The notes beneath the pieces were generated by a model. It was not told the DNA's origin. It searched no databases and saw only the letters and a program-made list of their open reading frames with translations. A stretch of 64,000 nt of DNA from NCBI GenBank assembly GCA_019454045.1, contig SKCR01035541.1, positions 1 through 64,000 of the forward strand. The letters are read 5' to 3'. Below are positions 1 through 10,224 of the stretch, piece by piece (within the stretch, counting starts at the first letter, position 1; each line of letters begins with the position of its first letter). The position numbers and the translations under genes are program-made. This DNA comes from Zanthoxylum bungeanum. Lineage: Eukaryota > Streptophyta > Magnoliopsida > Sapindales > Rutaceae.

Positions 1-559
1 TCCATGATCATTCTTACCTTGGGTAAACCGGACCCAGTGAGGTTTCTTCCCCTGCGAGTTGGCTGGTGACTCTCGTTGAGAACCATCTTGGGGTAAGGCA
101 TGAGGACTGCTTAAAAGCCTCCATGACCAGTGTTACTTTGGGCAAACCGGATCCAGGGAGGTTTTTTCCCTTGCGCGTCGGCTGGTGGGACCCTTTGAGA
201 AACACCCAGGGAAGGCGCACACATGGTGTCTTCTTCCCCCGTCTGTCTGACTGCCCTGGATCAGAGCCGCCCAGCATGAGGAAGTTTCTACCCTCGGGGT
301 CTCGGCCGCTCACCGATCCGTAGCCTGGTTAGCCGGGACACTGAATTATAAGGTTCGGAATTGTGTTTTAGGAGGCACCAGGAATGACGCTGTCTTGGGG
401 CACCTGAGTTGCTACCTTTTTGGTCTTTGTAAAATATGTGCTAAGTCATATATGTTGTGTTAACTTTGTCTTGTTTCACCTTTTATTTTTGATAATGCCC
501 GGCAAGAGGACGCATGCACCGGGATCCGCGGAGCCTCAGAGGTAGAAATTCTTTTATCG

Positions 560-1010
560 TGATTAAGTCTCCTCTGTTCCACCAGCTCGGGGCTGGATTC
601 GTTCCGCCGAGGCTGCTATGTTCCACCAGCTCGAAGTTGGATTCCTTCCGCCGAGGCTGTTATGTTCCATCAGTTCATGGCATGATTCGTTCCGCCGAGG
701 CTATCTTGTTCCACCAGCTCGGGGATGGATTTGTTCCGCTGAAGCTGTGATGTTCCACCAGCTCATGGCTGAATTTGTTTCGCCGAAGCTGTTATGTTCC
801 ATCAGCTCGGGGCCGAATTCGTTCTGCTGATGCTCTCTTGTTCCATCAGCTCGGGGCTAGATTTGTTCTGCCGAGTCTGTTATGTTCCATCAGCTTGGGG
901 CATGATTCGTTCCGCCGAGGCTACTTTGTTCAACCAGCTCGGGGCTGGATTCGTTCCGCCAAGGCTATTCTGTTCCACCCCGCTCGGGGCTGGATTCATT
1001 TCACTGAGGC
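560..1010 (+). repeat. 44-bp hairpin tandem repeats of element 1
   Basis: About ten degenerate copies of a unit of about 44 bp. Each copy has a core reading CTCGGGGCTGGATTCGTTCC followed by GCCGAGGC. CTCGG pairs with the downstream CCGAG, so every unit can form a stem-loop. The same period and the same core occur in elements 2 and 3. Confidence 0.85.
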
Positions 1011-1014
1011 TGTT

Positions 1015-1310
1015 TGTTTCATCACCTCAGAGTCGGGTTACGTCCCACTGAGTGCGTAAGATCGACATGGGGATGGAGCATTCCCATATGGTCGGACCTT
1101 TGTTTGTATGGGGAGGTAACATTCCCCCAGAGCCAAGTGATTTGTTCACCTCAGGATCGGGTTATGTCCCACCGAGTGCGCACTATCGGCATGGGGATGG
1201 AGCATTCCCTCATGGCCGGACCTTTGTTGGTATGGGGAGGTAACGTTCCCCTAGAGCCAAGTGTTTCTCATGCTCGGGGTCGAGTTGTGTCCCACCGAGT
1301 ACTTTTTTCA
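1015..1310 (+). repeat. Long-unit hairpin repeats of element 1 (about 120 bp)
   Basis: About 2.3 copies of a unit containing TCGGGTTACGTCCCACYGAG, then an ATCGRCATGGGGATGGAGCA segment, then GGGAGGTAACATTCCCC. It corresponds to the end of the repeat block in element 2 (22.9-23.08 kb). Confidence 0.75.
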
Positions 1311-1556
1311 GTGCATCAAAGACCAGACATTCCCCTCATCGCCGGATTCAAAGTGGTTGGGATCAAGATTTCTTCTCATAATCAGAATTAGAAGAGCAAA
1401 TAGTAAATAGAAAGCAGAAATTCAGCTAAGTATTGAAGATAGGAAAGAAAAACGTTCAAAGTAAATGATGTAGGAGAAATTATGCATTGTTATTACAATA
1501 AGATAAATATGTTGTTCGAGATTACACATGACCCCCTCAGGGTCACCCTCACTCAT

Positions 1557-3968
1557 CAGCCCGCACATGGGCAGCTACTTCATATTGGCCGGGTTCGGGT
1601 GGCAGGATTTCAGGCACGGGCTCGGCAGGTGGGACCTCAATTTTAGTCTTGGCGGCAGGAGGGGCTTCGGCAACTTCTGCTTCATGAATTTCGGCTTCAA
1701 GGGCAGGGGCAGGTGCCTCAGGCTGGATCTCCTATGCAACCAGGGACATGGGCACGGTAGAAAGAGGTTCAGGATCCAGGATCTCCTCTGAATTGAGGGC
1801 AAGTAGTTTGCGGAACTCCTCATCTGAGAGCTCCCTTTTACAGAACTGGATGGCAACGTGGATGGGTCGCATGTCAATCTCGGGCATCACCATCGGAATA
1901 ATCTGAGCGCAGTCACTGACCCGCTCGAGCCTGGTTCTCTCCAGCTCGTCCTCCAGTTCGGCCTCTCTATTTTACAGTGCCTCTCGGGCTTGATCTCTCT
2001 CCGTGGTCATCGTCTTGAGCTTAGATTCAAAGTTCGTCACCTCCCATCTCATGCGTTTGTTTTCCTCTTGGGCAGTCTCCATATTTTTCTTGGAAAGAGT
2101 AAAGGCATTGCGAAGGGATTCATTCAATAAAAGGGCTTCGGCCGCGGACTGCTCGAGAGTTTTGATTACCTCCTCCTTTTTGGCCAGCTCAGCCTCCCGC
2201 TATGAGATTTGGCTTTGAAGCCTCTGTACTTGGCCCCCCTCGGACAAAAGACTCAGGAGTAGGTCTTGGTTCCGGGCCATCACATAGGTTGCCTGCAAGA
2301 AAGAGAGAATGAGTCAGAAATGAACAAAGTAAAAACATGGAACGGAAAAGGGGGCATGTTTACTTCGGCCATCCGGGTCGTGAACCAGGTAATCACCGCC
2401 TCGGGGTATAGGTCCTCAAACTTTGGGATTCGTTCGAAGGGAACTGCATCTGCTAACACATTGATCGCCAGCACTAGATGAGAAGTTGCATCTCGGACCT
2501 TCTCACTGAGGTCGTCCACCCCCAACACAACCATTCCCTTTCCAGTACTGGGAGGAACATCATAAGCTCGCCCCTCCCTCCGAGCAGTGGATCTGCGGAC
2601 CAGAGGTTGCTCTTCTTCCTCCTCCTTTGGAAGTTCGACCACCTCATCTCCGAGCAGGCGGCGGCGTTTGCTCGAAGGCCGGGAGGAGCCAGAAGAAGGT
2701 CGAACAGTTGTACTTGGTGCCGCCCTTGTTGGAGAAGATACGGGTTGTGCCTTTGACCGAGCAACCAGTATAGTTTTCCCTCTGGCCTCCGCGGGGATCG
2801 GAGTGGCCAGCCGTTTTTGAGAAGTTTCGGCTTCGTTCGGTCCGAGCCTCTGAGCTGCACCTTGGAACCGCTCATGATATTTGGGTTGCTTCGATATTCC
2901 TGCAAAGTACAAGCCATGAAGCATGGTCAGTTCCAGAATTCATGTAACTTCAATCATATTTGAATTAAGCACACAAGTAATATGTCCGAAGGTTAGTGGA
3001 AAGCTACCTAATCGCCACGGGGCCTGTGGGGGTGCACTCTGAATGAGACCCGACTCCACAAAGGCTGCATCATTGACTACTTTTCTCCAATGACCGGCAA
3101 GGTTTCGGGCCATCATGATCTTGGTTCGGACCTCGTGAGTAACTTTGGGAGGATCCCTCCAGCAAGCTGAGAATGATTGGTGAGTTAGTATTTTGTCATG
3201 AAAACTAAAGAAAAGAAACTAAGAGTTCGGTTCCTAACCTCCCGCTCTGAAGACATTTGGGACCTCAGTTTCCTATGAGCACGTCGGCCAAGATCGTCCC
3301 CAGTCGCCTACGGCCCAAAACCAAGGGTCCTTGAAGTGTTTATTGGTCTGGGGGAGGTCCTTGATGAGGGCGAGGACGTTGGCGTATGAGGAGAGGTAAT
3401 ACCAGCCGTGATGGGATCGGAGGTTGGCCTTCAGTTTGTAGAGCCTCTTTAGCTCCTCGAAGGTCGGTTCTCCGAGGCCCGCCTTGTGCCAAATCACGTA
3501 CAAGCCGGCCAGTATTCTCCAACTGTTCAAGTTTAATTGGCAAGGGGCAATCTTCATCCTGGCCAGCATCCCCGCAAAATATGGTTGAATGGGTAGCCGA
3601 AGACCGCACTCGAAAAAGGAGGGAAGAAGGGCCACCGAGCCGGAGTCAGGTTGGCTTGCGTGCTCAAGCAGACCAGAGACCTCAAGAGCTGTGTCTATTG
3701 GGATTTCGTACTGATGGTGGAGAACGCCCAAGGCCTCTTCCGTGATGGTGGAAAGTCGGTTCATGTCCAAGGCAGAATAGTCTAATCCGCCCGGTTTGGA
3801 GTCTTTCCGGGGAATTCTATGGTAATAAGTGTCATTTTCTTATTGAGAGGGGGTCAGAGTGGTATCTAATTCCTCTAGGCTGGGTGATCCCGAGCTGGAG
3901 GAGGATTCTTCAACACGAGAAGGTTGAGGTTTTACAGGCTTGGCCGAAGAAGATTCAATGTCAGACAT
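1557..3968 (-). pseudogene. Antisense gene of element 1 (PF04195-like), broken
   Basis: Degenerate copy of the antisense gene that is better preserved at 52981-55450. It starts with ATG at 3968 (MSD...). Coding blocks with plausible GT/AG borders are 3968-3239, 3176-3008, 2899-2364 and 2292 to about 1557. The first block carries the PF04195-like region (FFECGLRLP; motif read as APCQLNLNSW). The third has a basic RRR segment followed by an acidic E-run. The last is a coiled coil. A TAA at 3840-3842 interrupts the first block, and TAGs at 2200-2202 and 1732-1734 interrupt the last, so no full protein can be made. A leader intron donor GTAAGT (complement of 4374-4379) and an acceptor just before the ATG are shared with element 3. 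Function unknown. Confidence 0.75.
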
Positions 3969-4508
3969 TCCTGACAATTGCCATATGTGAGAAGGTCAGT
4001 CAGTGGGTAGTTTGAGGCACCACAGACCCGAGAACTACTCTAGCTTTCGGAAACCTAAGCCCAAAGTCTCTAAATGTCCTAACAATGGCCACACACAATA
4101 ATTCTCTACCTAAAAACACCAAAACCAAACACAAAACACATAAAACCCGAAACACATGCATCATATCCCACGACCCATCCTTCAACCAGAAAACACATAC
4201 ATCATACACTCCACACCCAAACCGAAACACACATTTGCAACGAGGAACGAGAAGATGAGCATGCTAGAAGAAATGAAGAATAGACAACAGGCAAGTAAAC
4301 AAGCATTCGCAAGCAAATAGGCAGTTATGGTGGATTACAATGTTTAAAGAAGAAGGAAATGGGTCGAGCATAAACTTACTTGATGTGAGAAGATGTGTTG
4401 GCGGTTGATCAGGTCGGGCTTGAAGATTGCTGGTTCCAGGAACGAGGAAGCTCTGGTACTTTGAGAATTCAGATTTTCATTAAAGAGAGAGAGAAGCGTT
4501 GCTTGGCA

Positions 4509-4517
4509 TTCTTATAG
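4509..4517 (-). promoter_or_regulatory. TATA box for the antisense gene, element 1
   Basis: CTATAAGAA on the minus strand. It is aligned with CTATAAAAG at 55834-55842 in element 3 and lies upstream of a conserved leader-intron donor. Conserved position in two divergent copies supports a real internal promoter. Confidence 0.6.
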
Positions 4518-5012
4518 TCAGCTCGGGGCATTTCTGGCCGTCGGATCGGAAGAAGTCTTCGGATGTGCGCCGCGTGTCGCCTTTGGGCTCCATCTGCTCA
4601 TGATGAGATGAACGGTGGGGATTGAAAACTTTTCGGCTGACTCATGAATGGTCGATTATTTTAGTTTTTGGCGGGAGGACCACAGATGTTTGACAAGTGT
4701 CACGCTCGGGTTAAACCCTAGAGGTGATTTGATGTGCATTTAAGAGGATGTGATGACTTATGGTTCTCGAGGGACGGCTACCAGAAGGGTAGAATGGGCA
4801 TTTTCTTCGAGTTGGAGAGACGTTTGAAAAGACGACAGAATTATTTAATGACCGAGCGCATGAAGATGACCGAGGACAATCTACTTGAGGGCCGAGGTAG
4901 TTTCTTATTTTTTTTCTGAATCCAACCACCAACTGCTTGATATCACACTCCCGATTTTGTAGTCCTCGACACCAACTCATACACTCATTGGAGCCGAGAA
5001 TTGGGGGACATA

Positions 5013-5971
5013 TGTTGATAGTGATTTTTGGGACTAAGATATATGAACAGTTCGACAAGGACAAAGAGAGAATTTTCCTCATTGGGAGGACCAGTGCTCG
5101 GAGGGTATTGGTTATTTCTCAACCAGACTTAGAGATCGAACTCGGTTTCCTGATCTGACCGACCAAAGCACACAGTATGGTACAGATTCAGACACCGACC
5201 ACATCAGCGCATAGACCGACCACACGAGCCCGGCAGCTCATCTCAGTTCTGTACAACCTTCGGTACCATGGCAGATGGGTTGGATAGTCAGGGCCAGGAC
5301 GGGAACAGTTCGGGTAGTTCTGCAGATCATCTTTCCGACCTCTGGATAACCGATGTGTGACCGGGGTAGCTTGGACCTTTCCATCTGACACACATCACTG
5401 TTTAGGAACACTTTACAGGCTGGCTACGGTACATTGCATGTGACAGTAGAGAAAACATGGTGATTTGACAAGCCGTCAGGTGGCAGGTTTGCTTTCGGTG
5501 AAGATAGTTTTGGGGCAGAGAACACATCAATCAACCGAAAGTTCACGTGGGTGACGACATGGAAGCAGGGGAACAATGTTGTAACTCCTATAGTATATAA
5601 AGAATAGTTAATTTCATTTGTGAAAGTGAGCGGAATTGATAGCAAAATTTGTAACAAAGAAGAGAACATTACTTGTAAAAACATCACGGATAAACAGCTC
5701 GGTTTTCTTCAGTTCCGTCCATAAAGTGGTCGGCCAAGCTCGTTTTGGTAATAAAAAGCAACCCCCCCCCCCACTTTGTGCCCGTGGACGTAGGCTGGAC
5801 TTGCTCCGCCGAACCACGTAAAATACTCTTTGTCGATCTTTGTGTTTTTCTTGCCTTTTCGCTATATTTGCCTTTGGTCTCCCCATAACCAAACAAATTC
5901 AAGGTTGAAGGAGGATTGTCTCGGGAGGGTTATCTCGAAACTGCCCCTGGGACGAAAATCGCCCGTCAACA
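5013..5971 (+). repeat. 3' LTR of element 1
   Basis: Starts TGTTGATAGTG directly after the polypurine tract (TTGGGGGACATA) and ends GTCAACA. It is 959 bp long. A TATA box (TATATAAAG, 5594-5602) is preceded by a G-box CACGTG (5544-5549) and TGACG (5552-5556). The conserved block GTGGACGTAGG...CCGCCGAACCACGTAAA near the 3' end is shared with the LTRs of elements 2 and 3. The 5' LTR is outside the window, so the TSD cannot be checked. Confidence 0.85.
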
Positions 5972-6575
5972 CCATCAAAATAATTTCGTTTTAACGACAA
6001 CTTTATATCTATTTAATCATGTTTTATTCTCCTTATCATTTTTTATTGGCAAAACTTTTGACAGATAAACCTAAGTTCATTCGAGCTCATGTAATTCATA
6101 TTGCAATATAACAATCTTGTTTATGTAGAGATAGTCCTGGGAGAGTCGACATATACGATCGGCTTGGCTCTCAATTTTGGTCTAAAATTAGGATCCTTTA
6201 ATTTATATAAATTTTAAATTTTAGTGTATAATATGACTTATATATTTTTTTATCATTTATTAATATAGATTTTATTTTAAAAATTGACTTAATATTTCAT
6301 AAAATTTAAAGTAATTCAATGGCGTTTCTACATTTATGATACATATTTAAATATTATTTTTCCCGAACAAAAAAAAAAATTGCATGAAGATTAGAAATGT
6401 CACCCAATAAATAAAAATTTTGACTTTCTGTCATTGTTTAAACTCAAACGACGGGTACAAAATACATGTATTGCAAACCAATTACTTGAACTTAAATGAC
6501 CGCCGACGTTAAACACATTCCGACATACACAAGTACACAACCAATCAAGTTTCGAGATTTAAAATTTCTTTTAAT
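5972..6575. other. AT-rich spacer
   Basis: About 600 bp of AT-rich sequence between element 1 and the solo LTR. No gene, tRNA or recognisable repeat was seen. Confidence 0.6.
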
Positions 6576-6580
6576 ATTTA

Positions 6581-7427
6581 TGTTGATTGTGATTTTCGGG
6601 CTTCAGGATCCAGCAGAGCAAAGAGGGTATGAAAGAGATTTATGTTTCAGAGGTTCTGAAGGCAGAGAGTCGGTTCATGTATTTCAGATCGCACTCGGGG
6701 AGGAACGATGTTTGGAACAACTCAAATAGTCGATTTCTCGGATTCGACCCAACTTGACTGCTCGGCAGTCGACATTAATCACATAATCTTGGTCGGGAGG
6801 TTGGAGTCTGGCATAGGGACTCACATTCTCCACAAAGGCTTGAAGTGATGGAGTAGGCGGCTAGTTAATCTTCTGACACCAGGTAGAGTGTGTCAGTGGC
6901 CAGAAGTATCATGGTTTATGAGATATAGGTGTTAGAAGGCAGGAGTGTCAGACCGTAGGGTGGCTGTTCGCAGAACAGACGAGGAAAGAATATTGACATT
7001 AATGGCGGAAATTATGTGGCTGACGTCACGGGATTGATGTAATAGTGCAGATTGTCCTAGTATATAAAGGGCTTGGGAATTCGTTGTAAGGGGTTAGTAA
7101 AATTCATTCATGCATAATTTGTAAAAGAGAGAACTACAAAGTTTAAGTGTAATAGTGAGTTTGTAAGAGGTCGGTCAGACGAGCTCGAGAGATAGACAAG
7201 TCAGTCATACCCGACCACGTTTATAAAATCCATTTTTCCTTGTGCTTGTAGATGTAGGTTGGATCCATTCCGCCGAACCATGCTAAATCCTTTATTTGTT
7301 GTGTATTTTTTGGTTTTCTTGCTAAGTTTGCATTTGGTCCCCAAACCAAACAAATTTACAGTTGAATGAAGATTGTTTGAGAATTGTTCTTCTGGAACTA
7401 CCCTGAAACGAAAATTAACCATCAATA
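6581..7427 (+). mobile_element. Solo LTR, relative of element 1
   Basis: An 847-bp LTR starting TGTTGATTGTGATTTTCGGG and ending ATCAATA (CA mutated to TA). It is similar along its length to the LTR at 5013-5971 and contains the same TGGACGTAGG-like block. It is flanked by a perfect 5-bp TSD ATTTA (6576-6580 and 7428-7432) with no internal region, so it is a solo LTR left by intra-element recombination. Confidence 0.88.
7021..7070 (+). promoter_or_regulatory. LTR core promoter with bZIP site (solo LTR)
   Basis: Palindromic TGACGTCA at 7021-7028 lies about 40 bp upstream of TATATAAAGG (7061-7070). TGACGTCA is a classical plant bZIP/TGA-factor site. The related LTR at 5013-5971 has CACGTG plus TGACG at the same distance from its TATA. 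Confidence 0.55.
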
Positions 7428-7437
7428 ATTTATGAAA

Positions 7438-7665
7438 TTTTTTTTTTTTTGATAATCGCGATATCCGGGTCAATTTACGAGCACATCGATTAATCCTCAT
7501 ATTCTCATAAATTTCTCAACACAGATCATGATAAGTCACTGACTTTTTACATAAATGGACATAGCATCAAAGAAATGTACTTAGTGAGATTCAAAACTTA
7601 AATCTAAGAGAGGATAAACCACTCAAATTTAAGACATTTACCACTGAAGCAATCACTTATGTTAT
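7438..7665 (-). mobile_element. SINE, family B copy
   Basis: Minus-strand SINE with a poly-T at its left end (7438-7450). Read on the minus strand it begins CATAAGTGATTGCTTCAGTG with an A-box-like TTGCTTCAGTGG, continues with the same head as the SINE at 9141, and ends in an ATATCGCGATTATC tail plus poly-A. It is flanked by a perfect 10-bp TSD ATTTATGAAA (7428-7437 and 7666-7675). The left TSD starts at the base immediately after the solo LTR. Confidence 0.8.
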
Positions 7666-7675
7666 ATTTATGAAA

Positions 7676-8703
7676 GTGAAAAACACATTTATCATGAGAT
7701 TAAAAATTTAAAATTTAAATACCCAAGATGAAACATTCAAGTTCTTTTCAAGTAGTATTCAATCGGCAGAATCAATGTGAGAACACATTATATCAACCAA
7801 CTAAGATTTATATCATGAGCTTTCAGACAAAAATTAATTTCAATAATGTTATGTAGCACGGCTAGCACCTAACGAGAAATGAGAAAGAATATGAAGAAGT
7901 TAGCTAGCTTTCATTTTCAGAAATCAATAAATTAAGAAATGATTTATTATTGTTTGGTTTACTTGCCGGGAGGATAAAGAAATTTAAAAGCCACTTAAAG
8001 AAAAAGTACTTTTTGTAGCGTATTTGTTAGCATTTTTCGGTTAGAAAGTCCCATAAACTAAGCATTGGCCAAGAAAAAGCTTTGCATTTGCATGCACTCT
8101 TATCCCCACTCACCCTATGCATGATTACAAATACCAAACCCTCCCCTCTCTTCATTCAACAATCCAATCATGATTTGCTAGAAATTAAACTTACTTAATA
8201 TTAAAAACTTGTGATAAAAAAAATAAATTAATTAATAACAAAACCCAATTTTAAGTTTATATTTTGGTGGATTTTTGAAATGGTTTCTTTGACTTCTAGC
8301 TATCATTAATGGGAAAAAATAGTGATTCTTCATGCATGTCTATATTTTATTACCTAATAGACACGATTAGAGATTTGATTTATTTTAAATTTTATTTGCT
8401 GCCTCCTTGTATGTTGACGCAAGCCGATATTGAAGTGTCAACATGTTAGGGTTTGAAGAAGAGAATCCTAGGATTAAAATAATATTAAAAAATTTGAATG
8501 AACGCGGTTTGCTTTTGATTTAATTGATAAAATTTTTAATAAAATTTTGTTTTATGTTGAATTATTGTTATGCCCGTGTAGCATAGAGTTATATACAAAA
8601 AGTTCAACATATGGGACACTTAAATCTTCGACAATAATTGACTATTTAATTTAGAGAAACTGTGTATAAACTATAGAGCTAGTAAAAATGAATACAAATT
8701 TTA
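7676..8703. other. AT-rich intergenic region
   Basis: No supported gene. A pyrimidine/CT-rich stretch (about 8100-8160) stands out, but there is no coding or RNA feature that I can identify. Confidence 0.5.
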
Positions 8704-8860
8704 GCGGTGTAGGATTTATAATCTGATTTTTATAATTGAGTTCGAATCTTGGTAGTGCGTTTCTTGTAAAAATATGAGACAGTCAAAAATTTTACATATT
8801 CCGCTTAAGCTCCTAAATTGTGGTTTAGCGGCAGATTTCCAACGATTTAAAAAAAAAAAA
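8704..8860 (+). mobile_element. SINE, family A copy (degenerate)
   Basis: Shares with the other family A copies a B-box-like GAGTTCGAATCTT, the segment GTGCGTTTCTTGTAA, the segment TTCCGCTTAAGC, and the 3' end TTTCCAACGATTT followed by poly-A (8849-8860). The 5' end is poorly defined. Confidence 0.7.
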
Positions 8861-9140
8861 CAGAATATAAATCTTGCGAGGGAGAGCTTTGCTGCATATT
8901 CATCAATCATCAATGCTTTCATGACCACCAATAAAAGCTTATAATATGAGGATAAGCTTATATACTTTTATGGGACTAAATTATAAGTTCAAAAAATGGT
9001 ATATATAGATGTTAAAATGATGATTTTACACACAGATTATCATAAATATGTTATTAAGAAAGAAACAGAATTTGTAAAAATAATCTATAGGGACCACGGA
9101 AGGAAGAAATAGCTAATAACGAAGTAATACTAGCACGAGT

Positions 9141-9383
9141 AACCCTAAGGGGTTGCCTCAGTGGTAAATGATTTGGGTTTGAGTGGTTTGCTCTCTTTCA
9201 AGTTCAAGGTTCGATCCACTAGATGCATTTCCTTGGGGCCATGCCCCCTGGTGTGAAAAGCCAGCGACTTACCCTGATCTGTGTTGGGAAACTTCTGAGG
9301 GCACGGGGCACAGGTCCCGGAGATTAGTCGAGGTACGCGTAAGCTGGCCCGAACACCCCGGTTATCCCAAAAAAAAAAAAAAA
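9141..9383 (+). mobile_element. SINE, family B copy with intact pol III boxes
   Basis: tRNA-derived head with A box TTGCCTCAGTGGT and B box GGTTCGATCC, a body of about 150 bp, and a poly-A tail at 9369-9383. It is flanked by a 13-bp TSD TACTAGCACGRGT (9128-9140 and 9385-9397, one mismatch). No coding capacity; it would depend on a LINE for mobility. Confidence 0.88.
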
Positions 9384-9681
9384 TTACTAGCACGGGTGCA
9401 AAGGCATGTATCACAGGATGAATACTGATTAGAAAATAATGAAATCCCAGCCTGGGCAAGTTATATAATTAATGGAACTTATCTAACCAAACTAAATCTT
9501 GATTTTAATAAGGAATTGAAATCTACCAGGATCGGCATGGAGTAATTTTTTGATGAAATCACCAACAAATTAATAAATAACATATATGATTTAATATCCA
9601 TATTTTTAGTTATTTTTTAATATTTTAATACGCGTGTTAATGAATTATTGAATTGTTGCATATTTGACGTGATACCTCATT

Positions 9682-10204
9682 TGTATTGTACCACGTGCTC
9701 AACGCATAATCGGGTCTCACCCTACTCCAGTTCACATAACGCTCAGGCTCATAAATGTTATTCACAACCCATCCGTTTCAGCCTACAACGAAGTAATAGC
9801 TCATCATTAATTCAGCTGTTACCATAATCCAACGGACGATTAATCTAAGGCAATAAAGGCACACGTTATAAGAGCATGTATAAATAGGGAACAAGGCTCC
9901 AAGAGTTGGGGGGCCAACTTCTAGCTCTCCTACTCACAACTTTGGGACATCCTCAAGCTCTCCACACCTCCGACTGACCGACCTCACGGCACCCTACAAA
10001 GTTCAAGGTAGTATCCAACCTTTGACTTCCCACCATCTAACTCCTTAGTACTTTCACTGACTTGAGCGTCGGAGTGCCCCCGGCACCCACCACACCGGTG
10101 GGCAGTACTCCCGCTCACTCTACATCTTTGTTTTGCAGGATCGCCAGTGCCCTCATCCTCATGAAATCTCGATTGTAGACTTGGAGCGAAAATCAGCGTC
10201 TACA
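9682..10204 (+). repeat. 5' LTR of the tRNA-Lys element (internally deleted)
   Basis: Starts TGTATTGTACCACGTGCTC and ends CAGCGTCTACA. From TACCACGTGC onward it aligns closely with 13319-13494 and 15473-15803. The first roughly 130 bp present in the 3' LTR (13187-13318) are missing, apart from the first few bases. Confidence 0.75.
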
Positions 10205-10207
10205 GTT

Positions 10208-10224
10208 TGGCGCCCACCATGGGG
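10208..10224 (+). other. Primer-binding site, tRNA-Lys type
   Basis: TGGCGCCCACCATGGGG starts three bases after the LTR CA end. It matches the remembered complement of the plant tRNA-Lys 3' end (TGGCGCCCACCGTGGGG) with one mismatch. Confidence 0.75.

Larger units (their letters stand above)
1..5971 (+). mobile_element. Tat-like Ty3/gypsy retrotransposon, element 1 (3' part)
   Basis: This is the 3' portion of an LTR retrotransposon cut by the left window edge. In order it holds a divergent repeat segment (1-480), 44-bp and roughly 120-bp hairpin repeats (560-1310), a broken antisense gene (1557-3968) with its upstream TATA box, a polypurine tract just before 5013, and the 3' LTR (5013-5971). 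The order matches element 3 at 46.7-57.0 kb, and the antisense proteins align by eye. For example, both contain the string FFECGLRLP and a motif read as APCQLxLNSW. No gag or pol is visible, because that part lies outside the window. Assignment to the Tat lineage is an inference from the antisense gene and from element 3. Confidence 0.85.
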
